Assembly (NCBI RefSeq): GCF_019393635.1
Contig: NC_057861.1
Coordinates: forward strand, 542,572,211 to 542,636,210
Direction of reading: 5' to 3'
Source: Dromiciops gliroides
Taxonomy: Eukaryota; Chordata; Mammalia; Microbiotheria; Microbiotheriidae
DNA: 64,000 nucleotides
Made by a program: the position numbers and the translations under genes. The notes beneath the pieces were generated by a model that was not told where the DNA came from, did not search any database, and was given only the letters and a program-made list of their open reading frames with translations. The number at the start of each line of letters is the position of its first letter. Within the stretch, counting starts at the first letter, position 1. Below, in pieces: positions 1 to 10,040 of this stretch.

Positions 1-22
1 ACTGCACCACCTAGCTGTCCCC
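1..22 (-). mobile_element. A-tailed tRNA-type SINE, cut by window edge
   Basis: The 5' head of the abundant SINE reads here in reverse complement. Only the last 22 bases are inside the window. Family traits seen in complete copies: a GGGGCAGCTAGGTGGCGCAG head, a B-box-like GAGTTCAAATC, the core CTAGCTGTGTGACCCTGGGC and an A-rich tail, with 10-17 bp target duplications of the L1-driven kind. Confidence 0.8.
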
Positions 23-716
23 ACTCCTGAATTCTTGATGAAGTAACAGTAGGACTAGCTTACAGGTCAAATACCAAAACAACAAATGCCATCGTAGTAA
101 CAATAATGAAAAAAAATTCTTTAAAATATTCATATTTTTTCAAGTCTTGGTTGACAGCTACAATTTGAACAACTTTTGGAACAATAAGACTCCAGGACAA
201 AAGACAAAACTCTTTAGAATTTTTTCACTATATGACCCATATTTTGCTTGAAAAAGTTGTCTGAACACAATAAATCTGTCTTTGTTCACTGACCTCATGG
301 CTGGACCAACATGCTATTTGGCTATTCTTTATATAGAGATAGAGACAGAGAAAGTGTCAAAACGTTTTCTTTTCCTTTTGAAAAAATTATAAAGTGAGTT
401 TTGACTAACTTTTTCCATTCCAAATTTTGGTTTCACTGTCTGAATTTCTTGATACAAAGCTCTCTCCCTTGGAATTAGTATCTACAATCCAACTCCCTCA
501 AATCCTTTTCATTTTCCCAGTGATTTGGCTTTCATTTGGAGTTAATACTTCCTTGAGAGCTCAACCGCTTTTGAGTTGCCTGCTTCTGGTGACACCTACA
601 GGCGACTGTGAACTTCATAAACAATGAAAATCAAAGCGGCAAAGAAGTTAAGGTTTTTTGTTTTGTGTCCTTTGAGGGTTGTGTGTTTGTTTTTTAAAAA
701 TTTTGCTTTTCCAATA
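23..716. other. no gene or recognised repeat seen
   Basis: AT-rich sequence. The 66-codon open frame at 427-627 has no recognisable motif or splice context, and I treat it as chance. Confidence 0.5.
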
Positions 717-1190
717 TTGTACAATGATCAACTGTGAATGACTTAGCTATTCTCAGCAATACAACGATCCAAGACAATCCCAAAGAATGCATGAAAAATG
801 CAATTCTCCTCCAGAGAAAAACTGATGGAACCTTTATGCACATTGAAGCACACTATATTTCACTTTAATTTGGGGGGTGGGTTTTTTTGTGAGGCAATTG
901 GGGTTAAGTGACTTGCCCAGGGTCACACAGCTAGTAAGTGTCAAGTGTCTGAAGCCGGATTTGAACTCGGGTCCTTCTGACTCCAGGGCTGGTGCTTGTG
1001 TTTTCTTTCACAACCTAATATGGAAATATGTTTTGCATGACTGCACATGTATAAGCTATATCAAATTGCTTACCGTCTCAGGGAAGGAGATAGGAAGAAG
1101 GAAGAGAGAGAATTTGGAACTCAGAATTTTTTTTTTAAATCTTAAAAATTGTTTTTACATGCAAAAATATAATAGTCTAAAAAAGCAATA
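717..1190 (+). mobile_element. L1 LINE 3' end, marsupial type
   Basis: Shares with the L1 ends at 27700 and 44945 the AATGATCCAAGACAATC motif, the CCTCCAGAGAAAA motif, a tract near TGCACATGTATAA and an A/G-rich stretch before the A-tail. A SINE at 881-996 interrupts it. Only the 3' untranslated part is present. Confidence 0.65.
881..996 (-). mobile_element. A-tailed tRNA-type SINE, head missing
   Basis: Reverse-complement copy with a short T run, GAGGCAATTGGGGTTAAGTG and the SINE core. It ends near GGGCTGGTGC, so the terminal head is absent. It lies in the L1 3' end. Confidence 0.85.
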
Positions 1191-1389
1191 AAATTTATTT
1201 TTAAATAGAATTACAATTTTGCTTTTCTGGGGGTGAGGAGGTTGAGAAACACTCTGTTATATACCAGCTGATTTTTTTTAATGTCCTCATACCTCAAATC
1301 CAAATCATACAGAACCAGGGAAGTTTAGAGTACATTTACCCAATTCTAATCAAGCACATCAATTCAGTTAGCTTGATGCAGATGCTCTT

Positions 1390-1545
1390 TTCTAAAAGAC
1401 TTCTGATGCTTACTACCAGTGTGATCTTGGACAAGTCATTTCACCTTTTTAGGTCTTAGTTTCCCCAATTATAAAGGACTCCTTTCGAACTAGATTTCCC
1501 CTGAGGTCTCTCTCAACTTTAGAGCTATGATTCCATGATCTAATA
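1390..1545 (+). mobile_element. MIR3-like SINE
   Basis: CTACCAGTGTGATCTTGGACAAG core, then the MIR3-type tail with ACTAGATTTCCCCTGAGGTC and CTATGATTCCATGATC. Confidence 0.6.
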
Positions 1546-1564
1546 CCTAACTTATGTTGTTCAT

Positions 1565-1750
1565 TGCCTGAAGGAGGCAGCATGGCTTAGTAGATGGAAA
1601 CAAGACTATAGATAGCAGAAGTGGTTCTGGATTCTCATCTTGACTCACCTATTAACTCAGTCATAGAGTCTCTCTGTATGTCTCAGTGTTTCCAGAAGTA
1701 GAAAGACAGCAGGAACCTCTATCTAATTCCCAGGGTTTTTTAATTGAATG
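1565..1750 (+). mobile_element. degraded MIR-like SINE
   Basis: GGCAGCATGGCTTAGTAGA head-like text followed by weak similarity to the MIR core and a TCTCAGTGTTTCC segment. Strongly diverged. Confidence 0.35.
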
Positions 1751-1934
1751 AATATTTAAAGGAGACACAATCACCTAGAAAATGGAAACTACATATTCTA
1801 AATCACCATAATATCATATACAAAGTTTTACTTATGTTATCAGGAACAACATACACACTGAAAAAAAAAGAACTTATTGACTCTTTTCTCAGTAGTTGTA
1901 GTAATATATAATAATACTATATTACGTTTATCAA

Positions 1935-2110
1935 GTGTTTTTTTACCTTTTCAAAGTGTTTTCACAGGCATGATCTCATTTTATCCTCATACTTTTCCTA
2001 TGATATATTGGATGGTAAACTTGAGTAGTTAGTATAAATTTACATGTTAATAGAAATAAGTCCCATTTCTGATTCATCCAGCAAGGTGATAGGTCACTGA
2101 CACCTAACTG
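1935..2110 (-). mobile_element. degraded MIR/THER1-like SINE
   Basis: TTTTCACAGGCATGATCTCATTTTATCCTCA resembles the reversed tail of MIR/THER1. The remainder is weak. Confidence 0.35.
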
Positions 2111-2336
2111 ATCAACCTTTTACGTTTTGGACTTGAAGTGAAAGCTTCAGAATAGAATCAAAATCCTTAAGTTATAGTATATTCACACATATGTAAAATT
2201 TGAGGGGAGGAAGGGTTTCCTTTCTAGCCAGGCCAGGAAAGCTAAATTAATCCCACCACCCTCAAAGGGCCATGGAAGTAGTGGGGACTGCTCTGACATC
2301 TTTTGAAGATAGAAGATCTATTAAGGATAGAGGATC

Positions 2337-2400
2337 GGGGCAGCTAGGTGGTGCAGTGGATAGAGCACCGGCCCTGGATTCAGGAGGACCTGAGTTCAAA
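2337..2400 (+). mobile_element. A-tailed SINE, 5' half only
   Basis: The first 64 bases of the SINE, head to GAGTTCAAA, stop abruptly where an opposite-strand full copy begins. The two together form an inverted repeat. Confidence 0.9.
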
Positions 2401-2550
2401 TTTTTTTTTTTTTTGGTGAGGCAATTGGGGTTAAGTGACTTGCCCAGGGTCACATAGCTAGTAAGTGTCAAGTGTCTGAGGCTGACTTTGAACTCAGGTC
2501 CTCCTGACTCCAGGGCCAGGGCTTTATCCACTGCGCCACCTAGCTGCCTC
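2401..2550 (-). mobile_element. A-tailed tRNA-type SINE
   Basis: Full-length reversed copy: a 14-T tract, GGTGAGGCAATTGGGG, the core, and CACCTAGCTGCC at the head. It abuts the plus-strand half copy with no spacer. Confidence 0.9.
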
Positions 2551-3210
2551 TAGCTCCCCTGTATTTTTGAGTATCTGTCAGAAAGCCTATTATTCAACAC
2601 TTGCAGTTGCCCAATAGAGGTAGCAGTAGCAGCAGCAGCTCAGTTTTTGACTGGTAAAACTGGTTATGTTGCTTAAAGTTGCCAGAAAAATAACATCACT
2701 TCAGTATTTGCTGATATGATTGTTAGTTTATTTTCTTTCCTCTCCTCCCCTATGTTGTTCAAACATGACTTCTGCAGATCTTCTGATTACTTTTGGGCCA
2801 AGGGTTGCCAAGGTAGTTGCTGTGGGTTTTTCAATTCCAGTTTCCCTTTACCAATCTGTTAGTTTCTGTTCTCGTTCTCTACCTTCTTCTTTCCCAGGTG
2901 AGAGTCAGGGAACATTATTCATCAGCATTTATGTTTTCTTATTTTTATAAATGGGGACAAAAAATAGATGTCATTTAAGTCAATCTGGAAACTATTTTTT
3001 TTCTCTCTGTCAGGTAAGCGGCGGGGGCGCGGGGGGGGGGCAGGATTTGGGGAAAATAACAAGAAAAATTTGATTGAAAGCCAAAGCATTCTCCAGGAAG
3101 AGTTACTGCCCAAGAGGCCTCCCTCCGTGATCCCTACATAGTACAGTCAGATACCTTCTTATTACTTGGTAACTAAATCACCTTTATCATGACCTAAATC
3201 TGGGATTCTT
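2551..3210. other. no gene seen; G-rich spot
   Basis: No exon or recognised repeat. Position 3015-3042 is an isolated G/C run inside otherwise AT-rich DNA and could fold as a G-quadruplex. Confidence 0.4.
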
Positions 3211-3538
3211 AACCTGGGGTGTGTGGACTTGTGTCTCTTTTTCTTTTTTTTTTTTTTTTGTGGGGCAATGAGGGTTAAGTGATTTGCCCAGAGTCACACA
3301 GTTAGTAAGTGTCATGTCTGAGGTCAGATTTGAACTCAGGTCCTCCTGAATCCGGGGCCGGTGCTTTATCCACTGCACCACCTAGCTGCCCCTTGTGTTT
3401 CTTTTAATAACTGTATTTCAATAGAATTGGTTTCTTTTACTATCCTATGTATTTTATTTTACATGTTTAAAAACATTAATTCAAGAGGAAGCCTTCACCA
3501 AATTACCTTCTCATTGGCATGAGAAGGTAAAGAACTCT
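3211..3538 (-). mobile_element. ancient inverted-repeat DNA element, copy 1
   Basis: Reverse orientation relative to the copy at 11297. It begins ATTCTTAACCTGGGGT and ends near GAGAAGGTAAAGAAC. Its interior holds ATTGGTTTCTTTTACTATCC and ATGTATTTTATTTTACATG, the complement of the other copy. A SINE at 3242-3391 splits it. I believe this is a known mammalian MER-type non-autonomous DNA transposon but cannot name it. Confidence 0.55.
3242..3391 (-). mobile_element. A-tailed tRNA-type SINE with TSD
   Basis: Full-length reversed copy with a 17-T tract. Target duplication CTTGTGTCTCTTTT (3228-3241) and CTTGTGTTTCTTTT (3392-3405), one mismatch. Confidence 0.92.
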
Positions 3539-3549
3539 GGAAAATTTAT

Positions 3550-3686
3550 CTCTGTCTCAGTTCACCCCCAGCCTCTGACTCCTTCAACAAAACTGAATTC
3601 AATGTCCAGCAAATAGGTGGCTGAAGTATTTTGGACCCTCAGATGCCACCTCCCACATGAAGCTTTTCCTGACCCCTAACCTGCTT
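3550..3686 (+). mobile_element. L2 LINE fragment
   Basis: GATGCCACCTCCCACATGAAGC followed by TTTTCCTGACCCC is the conserved L2 segment ahead of its 3' end. The rest is diverged. Confidence 0.5.
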
Positions 3687-3801
3687 GGTTACAGTCATAT
3701 GAGCCTATACATGCTTTGTTTCATCTGATCTTATAAGTTAAGTAGGGTTGGGTCTGGTTGGGATAGAATTCTGCCTAAGAAAACTGGGTGCTATAGGCTT
3801 T
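3687..3801 (+). pseudogene. 5S rRNA pseudogene
   Basis: About 115 bases align end to end with vertebrate 5S rRNA: CATCTGATCTTATAAGTTAAG against the TCTGATCTCGGAAGCTAAG region, TAGGGTTGGGTCTGGTT against CAGGGTCGGGCCTGGTT, and ACTGGGTGCTATAGGCTTT at the 3' end. Roughly 6-8 bases after CTGGTT are missing, and CpG positions have decayed to TG/CA. The A-box/C-box promoter is altered, so transcription is unlikely. It may be a retrocopy or part of a 5S-derived SINE; no clear A-tail follows. Confidence 0.75.
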
Positions 3802-3876
3802 TGTGCTCCACAAAGTCCTACTATGATACCTCATCCTAGTGAGGAGTTGACTCTGGATTCTTGAAAGTTACACCAA

Positions 3877-6140
3877 AGAAGAGAAGGGAATTAAAGGAAT
3901 TAGAATAGGCAAGGAGGAAACAAAACTATCACTCTTTGCAGATGATATGATGGTATACTTAAGGAATCCTCGAGAATCAAGTCAAAAATTACTTGAAACA
4001 ATTAACAACTTTAGCAAAGTAGCAGGATATAAAATAAATCCACATAAATCATCAGCATTTCTATACATGACCAACAAAGTCCAGCAGCAAGAGATAGAAA
4101 GAGAAATTCCATTTAAAGTAACGGTAGATAATATAAAATACTTGGGAGTCTACTTGCCAAGACAAACCCAGGAACTCTATGAACACAACTACCAAACACT
4201 CTTCACACAAATCAAATCAGATCTAAATAATTGGAAAGATATCAATTGCTCATGGATAGGCAGAGCTAATATAGTAAAAATGACAATACTGCCTAAATTA
4301 ATTTACTTATTCAGTGCCATACCAATCAGACTACCTAAAAATTATTTTATACAGCTAGAAAAAATAATAACAAAATTCATCTGGAAAAACAAAAAATCAA
4401 GAATATCCAGGGAAATAATGAAAAAAAATTCACAGGAAGGTGGGTTAGCGGTACCAAACCTGGAGCTTTACTATAAAGTGGCAGTCATCAAAACTATCTG
4501 GTACTGGCTAAAAAATAGAGTGGTAGATCAATGGAATAGGCTAGGCTCAGGAAATGCAGTAGTAAATGACACTAGTAATGTAGTGTTTGATAAACCCAAA
4601 GACTCCAGCTTCTGGGATAGGAACTCAGTATTTGACAAAAACTGCTGGGAAAACTGGAAGATAGTATGGCAGAAATTAGGCATAGACCAACATCTTACAC
4701 CTTATACTAAAATAAGGTCAAAATGGATACATGATTTAGACATAAGAGGTGATACCATAGGTAAATTAGGAGAGAAAGGAATAGTGTACCTATCAGATCT
4801 TTGGAAAGGAAAATAGTTTTTGACCAAACAAGAGATAGAATATATTATAAAATGCAAAATGGATGATTTTGATTATATTAAATTAAAAAATTTTTGTACA
4901 AACAGAAGCAATGCATCCAAAATTAGAAGGGAGGCAGAAAGCTGGGAAACAATTTTTGAGGCCAGTACTCCTGATAAAGGACTCATCTCTAAAATATATA
5001 GGGAATTAAATCAAATTTATAAGAATCCAAGTCATTCCCCAATTGAGAAATGGTCAAAGGATATGAACAGGCAGTTTTCTGATGAAGAAACCAAAGCTAT
5101 CTATTCCCATATGAAAAAATGCTCTAAATCTCTAATGATTAGAGAGATGCAAATTAAAACAACTCTGAGGTACCACCTGACACCTATCAGATTGGCTAAA
5201 ATGACAAAAAAGGAAGATAATAAATGTTGGAGAGGCTGTGGGAAAATTGGAACACTAATGCATTGTTGGTGGAGCTGTGAGCTGATCCAACCATTCTGGA
5301 GAGCGATTTGGAATTATGCCCAAAGGGCGATAAAGCTGTGCATACCCTTTGACCCAGCAATTCCACTTTTAGGTCTTTTGCCCAAAGAAATCATGGAAGG
5401 GGGAAAGGGACCCACATGTACAAAAATATTTATAGCTGCTCTTTACGTGGTAGCAAGGAATTGGAAGTTGAGGGGGTGCCCATCAATTGGGGAATGGCTG
5501 GACAAGTTGTGGTATATGAATACAATGGAATACTATTGTGCTGTAAGAAATGATGAGCAGGAAGAGTTCAGAGAAACCTGGAGGGTCTTACGTGAGCTGA
5601 TGATGAGTGAGATGAGCAGAACCAGAAGAACATTGTACACAGTATCATCAACATTGAGTGTTGACCTACTGTGATGGACTATATTCTTACCAATGCAATG
5701 GTACAGAAGAGTTCCAGGGAACTCATGATAGAAGAGGATCTCCAAATCCAAGAAAAAAAAAGAAAGAAAGAACTGTGGAGTATAGATGCTGATTGAACCA
5801 TATTATTTCTTTTGTTTTGGGTGCTGTTGGTTTTTTTTTTCTTTCTATTTTGAGGTTTTGCATCACTGCTCTGATTCTTTCTCTTGTAACAGGATTAATG
5901 CAGAAATAGGATTAATGTTATTATGTGTATATATATGTGTGTATATATATATATATATATGTATATGTATAGAGTTATATAGATATAACCTATATCAGAT
6001 TACCTGCTGTCTAGGGGAGGGGGGGAGGGAGGGGTGGGAGGGAGAAAAATCTGAAATTGTAAAGCATGTATAAACAAAAGTTGAGAACTATCTTTACATG
6101 TAATGGAAAAAATAAAATACCTCATACATAAAAAAAAAAA
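3877..6140 (+). mobile_element. 5'-truncated L1 LINE with TSDs
   Basis: Codes for the last ~598 codons of L1 ORF2 (3878-5674): the reverse-transcriptase box LFADDMMVYL near 3930, the domain after it, and the C-terminal cysteine motif CWRGCGKIGTLMHCWWSC near 5230. One in-frame TAG lies at 4814-4816; otherwise the frame is open. A 3' UTR with a TG/TA microsatellite and a G-rich stretch ends in AATAAAATACC and an A-tail. A 14 bp target duplication GAAAGTTAYACCAA flanks it at 3863-3876 and 6141-6154. Truncation lies inside the RT domain, so it is dead, but the near-open frame suggests a fairly recent insertion. Confidence 0.95.
5925..5970. repeat. TA/TG microsatellite in L1 3' UTR
   Basis: Alternating TATA/TGTA/TGTG dinucleotides within the L1 3' UTR. 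Confidence 0.8.
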
Positions 6141-6729
6141 GAAAGTTATACCAAGGGAGTATAAGCTCCAGTAGATTCTACTATATTGGAAAGGCTTTGA
6201 GTATGGTCCTAGTAACAGACCAAGTCTGTTTTCAGAAAATGAGTATAGCTAATTACAGAGAGGCAGATCCCCAATAGATCCCCACCTGTTGATGGATTTG
6301 AGGTTGTGGTGGGGTTTTTTGTTTTTGTTTTGAGTTTGTTTTGTTTTTTTTTGCTTTTTTTTAGTGCTGGCAACCCATGAAAGAAAGAAAAAAATGTAAA
6401 TGGCCCTCAGTCCTGTGCAGCCCCTTTCTATTTGTGCATGGTAGTAGCAGAGTTGTGCTCAGGGTGGCAGAGAGTTCTAAGGATCACACCTTTTCAGAGC
6501 AACCATGAACTTAGATTTTACTATTGGTACCCTAAATATGAGATCCTTGTCCATTGACCAATGAGTGGCCATATTGCTGGAGGAGTTGGATCATACTGAT
6601 TGAGACATTCTTAATATATATGAAACCTAAAGAAAGAAGGAGGTTTCAGTTAAATGAAAGAATGTATCACAAATATACTTTGGAAAATTAAAGAAATAAA
6701 TTGTTGGAATAGGTTTTATCACGTGCCCA

Positions 6730-6752
6730 AAGACACACACACACACACACAT
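6730..6752. repeat. CA microsatellite
   Basis: Short CA run inside the RTE remnant. Confidence 0.8.
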
Positions 6753-6982
6753 ACATTATTATGTCATTAGATATTTGGTCAACATCTCATTTGATAACCA
6801 TTTGTAAAAAGAACATCATGAAAATAATTGTTGCTTGTACATGAACATCAGTTGCTAAGGAGGAAATGGTAGAGAAATTCTACAAAGAACCTGTTAAAAT
6901 CCTCTAAATCCAAGTAACACACCTTGATACTTGGTAACTTTGATGCAAAGGTGGGGAAAAGTGAACGTGGGGAGAAATATAT

Positions 6983-7166
6983 GGGACAGGGGTCACTAGC
7001 CTGACTAAGGAGGGTGAACCAACTCAGATTAGAAACAGCAGGTCAAAGCTTCAGTGACTACCAGGAGAGGAGTCAGGCCTCTGTACTTCTAGTCTGGGGG
7101 AGGTAGGGAGGTCCAATTTCATGAAAATGAGGAAGGAAGGAAGGAAAAAAGAAAAAAGAAAAAAGC
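6983..7166 (+). pseudogene. 7SL RNA pseudogene, 3' part
   Basis: Matches the 7SL S domain and 3' end in order: CTGACTAAGGAGGGTGAACC against TTGCCTAAGGAGGGGTGAACC, AGAAACAGCAGGTCAAAGCT against GGAAACGGAGCAGGTCAAAACT, and GCCTCTGTACTTCTAGTCTG against GCCACTGCACTCCAGCCTG. A GGAA/AAAAG-rich tail (7121-7166) follows, as in a retrocopy. The 5' Alu domain is missing. It lies inside the RTE LINE, so it is younger than that insertion. Confidence 0.75.
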
Positions 7167-7735
7167 ATTCAATTCAATAGAACAGAATACTGCTTTATAA
7201 TAGTTTTTTTTTACCAATAGCAAGAGGATGCCCATCCTTACACCAAGATCATTCAGAATTCTTAGAAGGTATAACAATAGAAATAACCCTCTTTGATGAC
7301 TCTCTGATAATAAACATCAGAAAAGACATAAGATGGGGATGTATATGCTGAAGAAAGGTATTTTCCATTCTGATAGATGAGAGCCAGTGCAGAAATCAAG
7401 TGGAGGAGGGATTCCCTGTGGAAGATTAGGCCCTCCAAATGTTCCTATTTGCAGATGACATTGTGCGGATTACATCAAGCTCCAGAACATTGCAGTCTTC
7501 TCAAAGGAATTTTCAATTACTCAAAGGAGTTTGAACATCCATCTATGCAGGAAAGACCAAGTGGATGAAGAATGTTTATTGCCTAGATTTCAACATGCAT
7601 TTGGAAGAACATCCCATAGAGCTAGTTCAACAAGTATGCTTACTTTGAACAGAGAGACAGTGAGCTGAGCCCAGAGTTGAGGAGGAAGACTGATTTGCTT
7701 TAGGAAATTACAAAATTCTGTGAATGACGGCAAGT

Positions 7736-7975
7736 TCAGGCAGCTATAGAGTGCTGGACCTGGAGTCAAGAAGACCTAAGTTCAAATCTGGCCTCAGATA
7801 GTTACTGGTTGGGTGACTCTGGACAAGTCACTTAACCTCTGTCTGTCTCAGTTTCCTCAGCTGTAAGATGGGGATAATAATAGTACCTACACAGGGTTTT
7901 TGTGAATATCAAATGAGATAATATTTGTAAAGGGCTTAGCACATTACATAGATGCTTAATAAATGCCTTTTTCTC
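7736..7975 (+). mobile_element. THER1/MIR SINE, nearly full length
   Basis: GGACCTGGAGTCAAGAAGAC head, CAGTTTCCTCAGCTGTAAGA, GGGGATAATAATAGTACCTA and a GATGCTTAATAAATGCC tail. This is the long MIR-type structure with its LINE-related 3' end. Confidence 0.85.
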
Positions 7976-8127
7976 TGCCTCCCAAGTTCTCCATGAAAGT
8001 CAAGATTCATCTTTTCAATACTAACATTTTCTAGGTGTTGCTATAGTGATATTATTTCAATATATTTAGTTCTCCAAAGAACTAAAGATAATAAAGAAAT
8101 AAAAGAACATTATTAAAGATTTAAAGG

Positions 8128-8276
8128 GGGGCAGCTAGGTGGCGCAGTGGATAGAGCACCAGCCTTGGATTCAGGAGTACCTAAGTTCAAATCTGGCCTC
8201 AGACACTTGACACTTACTAGCTGTGTGACCCTGGGCAAGTCACTTAACCCCCATTGCCCTGCAAAAAAAGAGAAAA
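8128..8276 (+). mobile_element. A-tailed tRNA-type SINE with TSD
   Basis: Full length, CCCCCATTGCCC tail subtype. Perfect 13 bp duplication AAAGATTTAAAGG at 8115-8127 and 8277-8289. Confidence 0.95.
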
Positions 8277-8594
8277 AAAGATTTAAAGGAAGAAAACAGA
8301 AAGAAGTTCTGAAGGAAACATAGATAAGGACAGCTTTGAAAGTAACAGATTTAAGTCAATACATACCTAACGTAAGGTATACTTAGAGATTCCTCTTTTC
8401 ATATACACTCATCTTTTTTCCAGTGTATTTTATTTATGGAAATGCTCATTTCTTTGGTGTTTGTTAAGTACAGAATTTTTAAAAATAAAAAGACAGATAC
8501 TAGAAACTAGAGTTTTTCTTTTTCCTTATGGAAAATTAATAGGAAAGACAGAGATATTTAGATACAAAATAGACTACAAATGGGAAAGGCTGAA

Positions 8595-8730
8595 AAATGT
8601 GGGGGTTAGACTAGATGTCCTCTAAAACCTTTTCTAGTTTGAACAATAACACTACAGCACCTAGAATGGGGTCTGATATGTAGTGGACACTAAATGAAAG
8701 CTGTTGATTGATCAAGAAACAGAAATAAGT
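8595..8730 (+). mobile_element. MIR3-like tail fragment
   Basis: GGGTTAGACTAGATGTCCTCTAA followed by CCTTTTCTAGTTTGAA, the MIR3 tail; an L2-like GTAGTGGACACTAAATG follows. Confidence 0.45.
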
Positions 8731-9159
8731 AATTTATTCTCACACTTGGAAAACACAATACATGAGAAGGATAAATATTTTTAATGGACTATTAATACTT
8801 TCAGCCTTAGGGTTCTCTCTTCGTTGGTGTTAGAATAAAAAAACCCAAAATATTCATCTTAGAATAGAAAAATTAATTTAAAATATTAAAGTACAATTCT
8901 AAAGGTAAAGTACTAACATTGAAAAGTCTTTTAGGGGATCAATATGATTCATAAATTTTAAAGCCTCTTGGTAGGAAAAAAAAAAAGCACTACACAAAAA
9001 AGTGGAAAAATCATCATTCACACACACACAAACCCAAATCCATTTTTTACTGGAATTGACTTTATATCAATAGTATGCAAATACTGGTTGGTAACAAATT
9101 GGGTGTGACCCCTGGCACTGTCACCTACTGATGTAATCTAAGGATCCCTGGGCCTTGCC

Positions 9160-9376
9160 ATCTACCCTGCTACTAGAGTCATGAAGACCTGGGTTGAAAT
9201 CCAGCCTCAGACACTTACTGGCTGTTTGATCCCAGGCAAGTCACTTCACCTTGTTTGCCTCAGTTTTCTCATCTGTCAAATGAGCTGGAGAAGAAAATGG
9301 TAAACCACTTCAGTATCTTTGCCAAGAAAACTCTGAATGGGGTCATGAAGCGTCAGACATGACTGAACAACAACTT
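9160..9376 (+). mobile_element. MAR1-like SINE with RTE-type tail
   Basis: MIR/tRNA-like head (GAGTCATGAAGACCTGGGTT, CCTCAGTTTTCTCATCTGTC) joined to GGTAAACCACTTCAGTATC, TTTGCCAAGAAAACTCTGAA and GGGGTCATGAAGCGTCAGAC, ending ACTGAACAACAAC. The last part resembles RTE/BovB 3' ends, so RTE-driven mobilisation is likely. Confidence 0.7.
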
Positions 9377-9439
9377 TTCATTCTATTAGCCTGTTAAGGA
9401 AGAGTACAGAACTCACAAGAAAAGGTAAATAGTGATAGT

Positions 9440-9640
9440 CTACCAGGCTTGTAGACCTGGTTCAAATCCCACCTCAGATACTAGCTGAGTTCTTTAGTAA
9501 GTCACTTAAACTCTCTATTTCTAAGTGGGGATGATAGATAATAGTACTCATCTCACTGGGTTGCTGTGAGGATCAAGTTAGATCTTCTATTGTTAATATT
9601 TTGCAAACCTTAAAGTGATATATAAATGTCAGCTATTATT
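9440..9640 (+). mobile_element. THER1/MIR SINE
   Basis: TGGTTCAAATCCCACCTCAG, AGTAAGTCACTTAAACTCTC, GTTGCTGTGAGGATCAAG and TTTGCAAACCTTAAAGTG are MIR/THER1 landmarks in order. Confidence 0.7.
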
Positions 9641-9649
9641 CTGATGCTG

Positions 9650-9740
9650 CTTTTCATCTTTGCATGTCCAGGGATTAACATAGCACAATATATATAGTAG
9701 GTGCCTCATAAGTGTTTGTTGAATTGAATTAAATTGAACC
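9650..9740 (+). mobile_element. L2 3' end fragment
   Basis: AGTAGGTGCCTCATAAGTGTTTGTTGAATTGAA is the L2 terminal motif. Confidence 0.5.
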
Positions 9741-9865
9741 AAACAACAATAAAGTGAACTGGATTGTAGAGAAAAATTAGCTCAGCATAAGAAAACAATG
9801 TGTCCATGGTAAAAATTATTTCAATGGATCTGTTGATTTTACTTTGTTTTTAAAAAAAGAGACTT

Positions 9866-10030
9866 GGGGGCAGCTACATGGTGCAGTGGATAGAGCACTG
9901 GTCCCGGATTCAGGAGGACCTGAGTTCAAATGCAGCCTCAGACATTTGACACTTACTAGCTGTGTTACCCTGGGTAAGTCACTTAACCCTCATTGCCCTG
10001 CAATAAATTAATAAATAAATAAAATTTTAC
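9866..10030 (+). mobile_element. A-tailed tRNA-type SINE with TSD
   Basis: Full length with a TAAA-repeat tail. Duplication AAAGAGACTT (9856-9865) and AAAGAGGCTT (10031-10040). Confidence 0.9.
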
Positions 10031-10040
10031 AAAGAGGCTT

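Larger units (their letters stand above)
6505..7735 (+). mobile_element. decayed RTE-clade LINE
   Basis: Translated pieces follow the order of an RTE/BovB ORF. An endonuclease start with IGTLNMRSL sits near 6520, and FDAKVGKSERGEKYMG near 6940-6985. RT pieces EITLFDDSLIINIRKDIRWG lie near 7280-7340, LFADDIV near 7445, and KTKWMKNVYCLDFNMHLEE near 7555-7610. Several stops and frame changes make it non-functional. A 7SL RNA pseudogene (6983-7166) interrupts it. Age is old, judged by the decay. Confidence 0.75.

Noticed and set aside
2262-2531. 60-140 codon open frames in many places sharing ALDSGGPEFK, SCVTLGKSLNP or GLSDLPRVTQLVSV
   Set aside because: All are translations of the same non-coding SINE on either strand; repetition across about 40 loci and lack of start or splice context exclude a protein family.
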